From assembly GCA_946122785.1 (NCBI GenBank), contig CAMGYJ010000010.1:44599134-44663133 (forward strand): a stretch of 64,000 nt of DNA. Direction: 5' to 3'. The DNA is from Linum tenue. Its lineage: Eukaryota; Streptophyta; Magnoliopsida; Malpighiales; Linaceae. Of the stretch, positions 57,830-64,000 are shown piece after piece. Made by a program: the position numbers and the translations under genes. The notes beneath the pieces are model-generated. The model was not told where the DNA came from. It ran no database searches and saw only the letters and a program-made list of their open reading frames with translations. Each line of letters starts with the position of its first letter. Position 1 is the stretch's first letter.

Positions 57830-58858
57830 GGTAATGTCCCGGTTGATTGCGGCTCAGGTACCATCGGATACTCAAGTTAGTGACAGAGAAAAAAAGGCCG
57901 ATCAAGATTTGCAGATGTTTTGTTATTGGCTCGAGCCCAATACTCGAGGTTTGATGATAGTGAAATGTTTTGGCAAGGGATATAACTAGTTGATGCCTAG
58001 AGTTTTCCAAGGACAATCTCGCAAAATTTTGTGGTTGACGCTCTCTAACATGATCAGCTAATCTGGAACCTACTTGTCGTCGATCACAACGTACAAATGA
58101 GAACTCAAGTCTTTCGAGGTGCACACGGTTTGATAGTAACTAATGAAACCACGAGCGATCACGTGTATTTCTTTACATTCTCATTTGAAAAATGACACAT
58201 TGTCACTAGTTTGTACAACACTATAAAATTTATTGAAACTATAGTTCTATCTACAATTTCAACTACTTATATTATTTTCCGGAACAAGTTAATAACCACC
58301 CTTGTATTCGAAAGCAACAAAAGCTTAGGAGAAAGAGGAAGGGGAGGAGTTATAATATACCACACCTTACTTGCAACAATGAACAATCACCATAATTTTC
58401 ATAACACACATTAAAAATTACAAGAAAAAACCAACATGATAATGAAATCATCTTTTATTTACACCTTTGATCATCCATTTATAATTAGTATTTACTAATT
58501 ACAAGTGGCGAATTCGATTTATTACATCTCTGATCAGTCATTAGTAATTAGTAATTAACTAATCAATTACTAATCACAAGCGGCAATTTATTGATCTCGT
58601 AATCCACTGAGAATCTGAGATGTCATCAACTATTTTAACACCACCTATACGCAATTGACCGAAGGCCCAAGGAAAGAAACCAACAAAGGTAAATAAATCA
58701 TTCAAATTTCAAATATCCTCACAAAAGAATAAAAGGAAAATTCCAGTAGTATAGGGCACCTAAATTATGATTAATCGCGCTATCTAAACCTAACCAGTGA
58801 ATCCATTTTTCTTTTACTGGATGAGTTAATTATCTCATAATTTTTACGTTTGTTAATT
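57830..58858. other. Intergenic, no gene recognised
   Basis: The minus-strand open frame over 57732-58124 overlaps the truncated element and has no domain. The remainder is AT-rich with ATTAGTAATTAGTAATT-like runs near 58500. Confidence 0.5.
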
Positions 58859-58866
58859 ATTGCTAG

Positions 58867-59453
58867 CAGTGGCGGACCCAGGATTCTCGTAAAGGTGTGT
58901 CGGTAGATAAATTAAATAAAATAATAAATAATTTTTGACAACGAGAAGTGGGATTGAAAGAGATAAAGGGAACACTAGGTTTTTTTTAAGATAGACAATA
59001 ATAAAGAGCAGTAGTCCATATGCAACCGGACTCTCGATGAAAGAACATTTTTTGTCACTAGGTGGACAACTATGTGAAAACTACAAGGATCAAGAAGACA
59101 CGAAACTTATTTAGGTAGAGAGAAAAAGGAGAAAACTTCCTTACGATTTTCCCTGCCTAAGACCTAAGAGCAATAAATCATTGGGTCTAAATGCTTAAGC
59201 AATGGAAAGAACCCCAAATTTGTCATAAGTTAACTAAAATTTAAATTAAATAATATATATTTACGTATTTTGGGAACTTTATGACACTAATTTCATCATA
59301 GTGTAGTGAAGGTGTGTCGATTACAGTTATTGAAGGTGTGTCGGAAGTCCTAAATCCCAAAAAATTATACCGACAAAACATAGGTCTCTCACAAAATATT
59401 CGGGCGGAGGTGTGTCGCTTGACACACCTCCCTAACACATGGGTCCGCCCCTG
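58867..59453. mobile_element. hAT-like MITE, 587 bases, exact 8-base duplication
   Basis: The left end CAGTGGCGGACCCAGG and the inverted right end CAGGGGCGGACCCATG are flanked by ATTGCTAG on both sides (58859-58866 and 59454-59461). GGTGTGTC recurs inside, and GGTGTGTCGCTTGACACACC near the right end forms a small hairpin. No transposase. Confidence 0.88.
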
Positions 59454-59768
59454 ATTGCTAGGGATGACAATTCACACTTGTTTCAATGGATATTCATATG
59501 TTTATCTACGATAGACAAATAAAATTCAACCTGTGCTAGAACGTGACAGATCATCGCCCGAAACAAATAGAACACGACAGATATGAATACTGATGATGAT
59601 TCGTGTCGAGCTAACCCGCCCTGCTTTGTAAACCTTGTGGATAAAATAAAATTATTTTGTCAAATCACTCACCTATTGTTGCTGCTAGTCGTTGCAAGAA
59701 CACTTCGTGTCTCTTCGCGGGCTTTTATTACTTATAAACCACAATTTGTTAGGTGGTTATAAGTTATA

Positions 59769-60812
59769 GGGTGTGCCTACGGTGACATGCATGTCACGGT
59801 GACTTGCACTTTCCGGTCGACCTCATATAGGATCCGGTCGACCTCATTTAGGATTCGGTCGACCTCATATAGGATCCGGTCGACCTAATATGTTGTTTCA
59901 GTGTAAAAACAGTTCATGGTGCCTACTTTGGATATTCATATCATACAATTGGCTAGATGGAAATTGAAGACTAATGACTTGTTTTGAAGCTGGAGTGTCC
60001 CTCTACATATTGAAGTGATTGAGAGCTCGATAGGAAGTCCAGAAGACCATTTTTGAACCTCATCAAAAGGCTATGCCAAAACTGGGAAACTGCCTAGAAA
60101 TGGCTAAGTCTGGAAACGTGTTTGTGAAGCCTATTTTTGAGCTCAATTCGAGAAGCATGAATGCGAGTCGAGTCCAGGAGCCTCTACCACGTTAAATTAG
60201 GTATGTTTTATACAAATTCAAGGTTGGATGAAAGATTGGATATCTTTAAGGCTTCAAACAAAAGGGTCGAAGTTGCTACGAAGGCTGTTATTCTGGCAGA
60301 CTTCGAGCACAAGCAAGCTGCCAGAAAAACAGCCTTCGTAGCAACTTCGAGCCTTTTGTTTGAAGCCTTAAAGATATTCAATCTTTCATTCAATGCCTTG
60401 CCTTTGTATAAAAAAATACATAATTTAACGTGGTAAAGGCCCCTGGACTGGACTCGCATCCATGCTTGTCAAATTGAGCTCCAAAGTAGACTTGACAAAC
60501 ACGTTGCCAGACTTAGCCATTTTCAGGCAGTTTCCCAGTTTTGGCATAGCCTTTTTTGGTCAGGTTCAAAAATGGTCTTCTGGACTTTCTATTGAGCTCC
60601 CAAGTACTTTAATGTGTAGAGGGACACTTCAGCTTCAAAACAAGCCTTTAATCTCCGATTTCCATCTAGCCAATTGTAAGATATGAATCTCCAAAGTAGG
60701 CACCATGAAACTGTTTGTACACTGAAACAACTGATTAGGTCGACCTGATCCTATATGAGGTCGACCGAAAAGTGCATGTCACCGTGACATGCATGTCACC
60801 GTAGCAAAGTCC
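59769..60812. mobile_element. Foldback Mutator-like element, two arms of about 500 bases
   Basis: The whole element is a near-continuous palindrome centred near 60300, from GGGTGTGCCTACGGTGAC to GTCACCGTAGCAAAGTCC. TAAGTTATA flanks both ends exactly (59760-59768 and 60813-60821), a 9-base duplication as in Mutator-like elements. The outer end carries GTGACATGCATGTCAC, itself a palindrome. CGGTCGACCTCATATAGGAT is repeated four times in 21-base steps in the left arm (59814-59892) but under twice in the right arm. The two opposed short frames (60161 and 60459) are mirror images of one another, not genes. Confidence 0.93.
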
Positions 60813-60821
60813 TAAGTTATA

Positions 60822-61640
60822 ACTCTTGCTTAACACAAACTAATGAAATACAAGCCTCCTACCACGGGCTCGAGTTTATGATATAATTTGAAGTTCTATT
60901 TTAACGGAACGCTTGAAATCGGGGCTTGAAATTTTTTAACCAACCAGTGTGGAGCAAAATTTGGGTTGTAAATTTTCGAGCCGTCGAAACACTGTGGGTA
61001 GTGAAAACATCATAGAACCCAGGACCGAACCAACAATATATTAGATCCATTTTTTTCAGTATTTATAAAATCCATAAAATCAAAAACCAACATGTTATAT
61101 TTTCTTTTTGTATAATCCGATGTGATCTAGTACGATCCAAATTGTTGCACACTCCTACTAGCTATTGGAGTCAGTCCCTCTTAATTTTCCTTAATCAGAA
61201 AACGACACCGTGGACTTGGAAAGCAGGGGAAAGTAGCGGGAGGGGTGGTTCCGTCATTTCAACTCATTCCACCATTACACTCTCTCTGTCTCTCCGTCCT
61301 TCTTCCCAATTTCTTTCTTTGTCATTTTCTCTCCTCTGTTTCAGACTTCTTTTTTTCTTTCTCTTATTTTCTCAGTTTCTCTCTCTAAGTTTCTGACGGT
61401 CGTTTGGCTTTTGGAGGCCATTCGTTCCTTATTATCAGGCCCCTGTGTGCGCTTACGTTCTGAGCAGTAAAGCGCTCTGTCTGTCTCTCTCTCTCCTCTC
61501 CTTTCCCTCTCTCCGTGTGTGAAATCAACTAAAACCCTAATACGTAGGCGCAGCAGCGGCTCCAATTTTTTTTTTCAAACCAAACCCATCCGTCTTTCTT
61601 TCTCCCTTTTTTCTTCTGTCGTTCTCCAGATGATTTCTGC
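60822..61640. promoter_or_regulatory. Upstream region and CT-rich leader of the TMEM131-like gene
   Basis: AT-rich to about 61250, then a pyrimidine-rich tract (CTCTCTGTCTCTCC and similar runs to 61510) and AAACCCTAA, a composition common in plant 5' UTRs. No clear TATA box. A short frame MISASSCL at 61630-61656 overlaps the first start codon of the gene and could act as an upstream open frame. Confidence 0.5.
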
Positions 61641-61646
61641 TTCGTC

Positions 61647-64000
61647 ATGTCTCTGATGGACTCCGATGCTTCTTCACCAACCTCTGCTCCCCCGGAGCAC
61701 CACCACCTCCGTCGCCGCCGCCGGAGCAGCACTCATCATCATCATCGCCACCCGGAACTGGAGGAGTATGGTCGCCGGAAGAAAAACCACTACCTCCGGT
61801 AACACTTCCCTCTTCTCTGTTTCTTCCTCTCGTCGTCGTCGCCTCGACGCATTCCTCGATATTCCCGAAACTACCCAGAACCCGGTTCTTGGTCTTGAGG
61901 GGGTTGGGTTTTCTTTTTATTAAGCTGGTAGATGGTTGGCTGTTTGCTTTCCGGTTGGATTTGGCCGGAGTAATCAAGCCCTTTTGCGATTGCTCTGTTT
62001 TTTTTTTGGGGGGGGTGTTTGATTGATGATGGTGGCGATGGTCTCTGGTCAGTGTAGAAATGGCGGCATCGGTCTTATCATTAGGCGTTAAGCTCTGAAT
62101 AGCGTTAATTTTCTTTTTGGGTGGACCGTATTTTGCTGTTTTAGGGAGTGTCCACTTCTGGGGCGATTGTTATTATCGCAGGGTTTTTGTTGGTATGAAA
62201 GACCTGGTTCTTGAATTAAATGCCAGATTAAAAAGAAAAAATAAGGAGTTTACACGAACGAAGGATGATATACATGATGTTGGACTATTTGTCCTTGCTT
62301 AAGGTCACCGCAAAAAAGAAATAATAACTCTTTTTTAAAGAAAATAACACTTAAATAAATTGCATAAAAATCACGGTTGACACAAAAATAATTTGTTTTC
62401 CATGTTGATTTTTAAAGATCGTGTAGGATTAGAAGGAAGACATCATTTAATTATTTGGGGTCATAATATATAAATATACATAGAGGGTGGGGAAGGTGTG
62501 CAAATTTGGTTTGTGGGGCTTGTTTAAGCAATACATTTCCCTTGCGCTTGACGTATTTGTTCTATGGATAATTGACGTAATTGGATCCGTTGCGGCTGTA
62601 GAGAATATTGAATCACATTTGGGGTCTCTATGGTTTTCACAGAAACTAGGAAATGTTGAAGCTATTTCATAAAAGCACCTCCCTTTTTTTTTTTCATTTT
62701 CTCCCTTGTGACTGGAAGTAGCTTTTGTTATTGATAAATTCGTTGGTTATGGCAATCATTTCTTACCGTTTGGGTTGTTTGCATGGTGTTTCAGGGGGTT
62801 GTTTAACAGAGGCATGGAATTCCATCTCTTTCTGGTTCTCTTGTGCTCCTTCTTGTGCCTGGTAAGGTGTGAGCCATGTCCTGTGAATGCAATCGAGAAA
62901 ACAGGAATTTCCGGGTGTGGTTCCTATGGGGATGATCGGTTTGAAGACACTATTGTTGCTGATGCTGGTGCACATTTTGATACTGGAAGTTCAACGGGAA
63001 GCATGAACTCTGACTACAGTTGCACCAATGCTCATTCCTTCTGCTTTCTGTCAACGTTGCCTGGGTATGTAGGGGAGGAACACAAGGTTAGGGAAGAAAA
63101 TTTAGAGCTGTCTAGCTATCAGTCAGATTGTCCAGTATCCTTAGATTTGAATCAGCGTAGTAGTTTAACGGGCAACAAGAGCTGGATACCGGACTATGGC
63201 ACATTTGAGTTGATAAATGGCCGGACAGTTGTTTGTTCTCTGAATTCGGAGGAAGGCTTTCATGGACTGTCATCCCTTGTCAATCAGAAAGATGATTCTT
63301 CTTCTGGAAAATCTGTGGAAGGTTCTGAGTTTAAGCTGAGCAGGGACTCTGAGATGACCAAGTCTAGCCCTGATTGTATTTATCCTTCACCCCATGTAGA
63401 AGTAAGTCCTTCTATTCTAGACTGGGGCAGGAAGTATTTATATTTCCCTTCAGTAGTTTTCTTGACGGTGGCAAATACTTGTAATGACAGTATTTTATAT
63501 GTCTATGAACCATACACTACCGACGTGCAGTTCTACCCCTGCAATTTTAGTGAGGTTAAGCTAGGACCGGGTGAGGTAGCTTCTCTGTGTTTTGTCTTTT
63601 TACCTAGATGGATGGGCTTGTCCTCAGCTCATCTGATCTTGCAGACAAACATTGGTGGTTTTGTGATCCAGGCTAAAGGTTATGGCATGGCTTCCCCTTA
63701 TGCCATCAGTCCTATGATGGGCATTGACATTCCTTCTAGTGGAGAGTTGAGGAAGAATTTGTCTGTATTCAATCCTTTCAGTGAAACCATCCTGGTGAAG
63801 GAATTAAGTGCATGGGTGTCACTTTCATTGGGTAATGTCTCACATCAGTCTGAAGCCACCTGTTCTGTAGGAAATTTCATGCCATCTGAGAAGCTTAGCA
63901 AGCTGAGTGCTAAGGACTGGCTAAGTGTTACAAATGGCGAGTCTAGCTTGCCACTGCTGTCATTGAGGCCTCATGACAACTGGGAGGTTGCTCCCAACAA
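61647..64000 (+). CDS. TMEM131-like membrane protein, 5' part, spliced, cut by the window edge
   Basis: Exon 1 is 61647-61798 and ends CTCCG before GTAACA; the intron is 61799-62794, ending TTTCAG; exon 2 runs open from 62795 past 64000 (about 400 codons without a stop). The join keeps frame. The N-terminal 57 residues are Ser/Pro, Arg- and His-rich. A hydrophobic signal/anchor follows (FHLFLVLLCSFLCLV, residues 60-74). From about residue 252 a beta-rich domain begins (VSPSILDWG ... FVIQAKGYG), matching the Ig/PapD-like region of plant homologues of animal TMEM131, a protein involved in collagen secretion; the plant role is not established. Met58 at 62814 is an alternative start giving a conventional signal peptide. 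The match to the family is from memory of the plant proteins. Confidence 0.85.

Noticed and set aside
57732..58124. 130-codon minus-strand open frame
   Set aside because: Overlaps the truncated PIF/Harbinger-like element and has no domain or codon signal.
59460..59640. TAGGGATGACAATTCAC, a possible further hAT-type left end
   Set aside because: No matching right end or target duplication could be found before the foldback element.
60161..60459. Two opposed short frames with similar protein sequence
   Set aside because: They are the two arms of the foldback element read in opposite directions, not a pair of genes.
63402..63407. GTAAGT considered as the end of exon 2 of the TMEM131-like gene
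   Set aside because: The open frame continues for 200 codons with sequence that fits the family domain, so the exon was kept continuous.

Overview
The window is nuclear DNA from a flowering plant, most likely a eudicot. It is AT-rich and gene-poor, full of plant transposable elements, with intronless small secreted-peptide genes carrying TATAAATA promoters and, at the right edge, an intron-containing plant gene. I cannot name the species.

Host genes. Five precursors of C-TERMINALLY ENCODED PEPTIDES (CEPs) lie on the + strand at 11276, 15230, 28443, 36840 and 40768. Four carry one CEP domain next to the C terminus. The third carries seven. All start with a hydrophobic secretory leader and have a TATA element 110-140 bases upstream of the ATG. 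The first two are a clear tandem duplicate pair. Further right are a LEA-2/NDR1-HIN1-like membrane protein gene (51385-51960) and the 5' part of a TMEM131-like membrane protein gene (61647 to beyond 64000, one intron).

Mobile DNA. Positions 1-4950 hold most of a broken minus-strand Ty3/gypsy element with its 440-base LTR. A degenerate tandem array with a period near 345 bases fills about 5880-9640. Elements with recognisable target-site duplications include two gene-fragment-carrying Mutator-like elements (44735-46528 and 55680-57284), a 1.04-kb foldback Mutator-like element (59769-60812), four hAT-like elements (46822, 49813, 53178, 58867), three PIF/Harbinger-like elements with TAA duplications (13428, 43294, 54759) and a solo LTR (30211-30550). 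A second solo LTR (52297-52687), LINE fragments, copia fragments and other MITE-like repeats fill much of the rest.

What stands out. The CEP cluster is the main biological system here: eleven CEP domains in about 30 kb. The seven-domain precursor shows an ordered change of peptide sequence along its length. CEPs are a known hormone family, so the local array and its precursor structure are of interest rather than a new family. The Mutator-like elements appear to carry pieces of a UGT74-type glycosyltransferase, a PPR protein, a secreted protein and other genes. No rRNA, tRNA or CRISPR feature was recognised.
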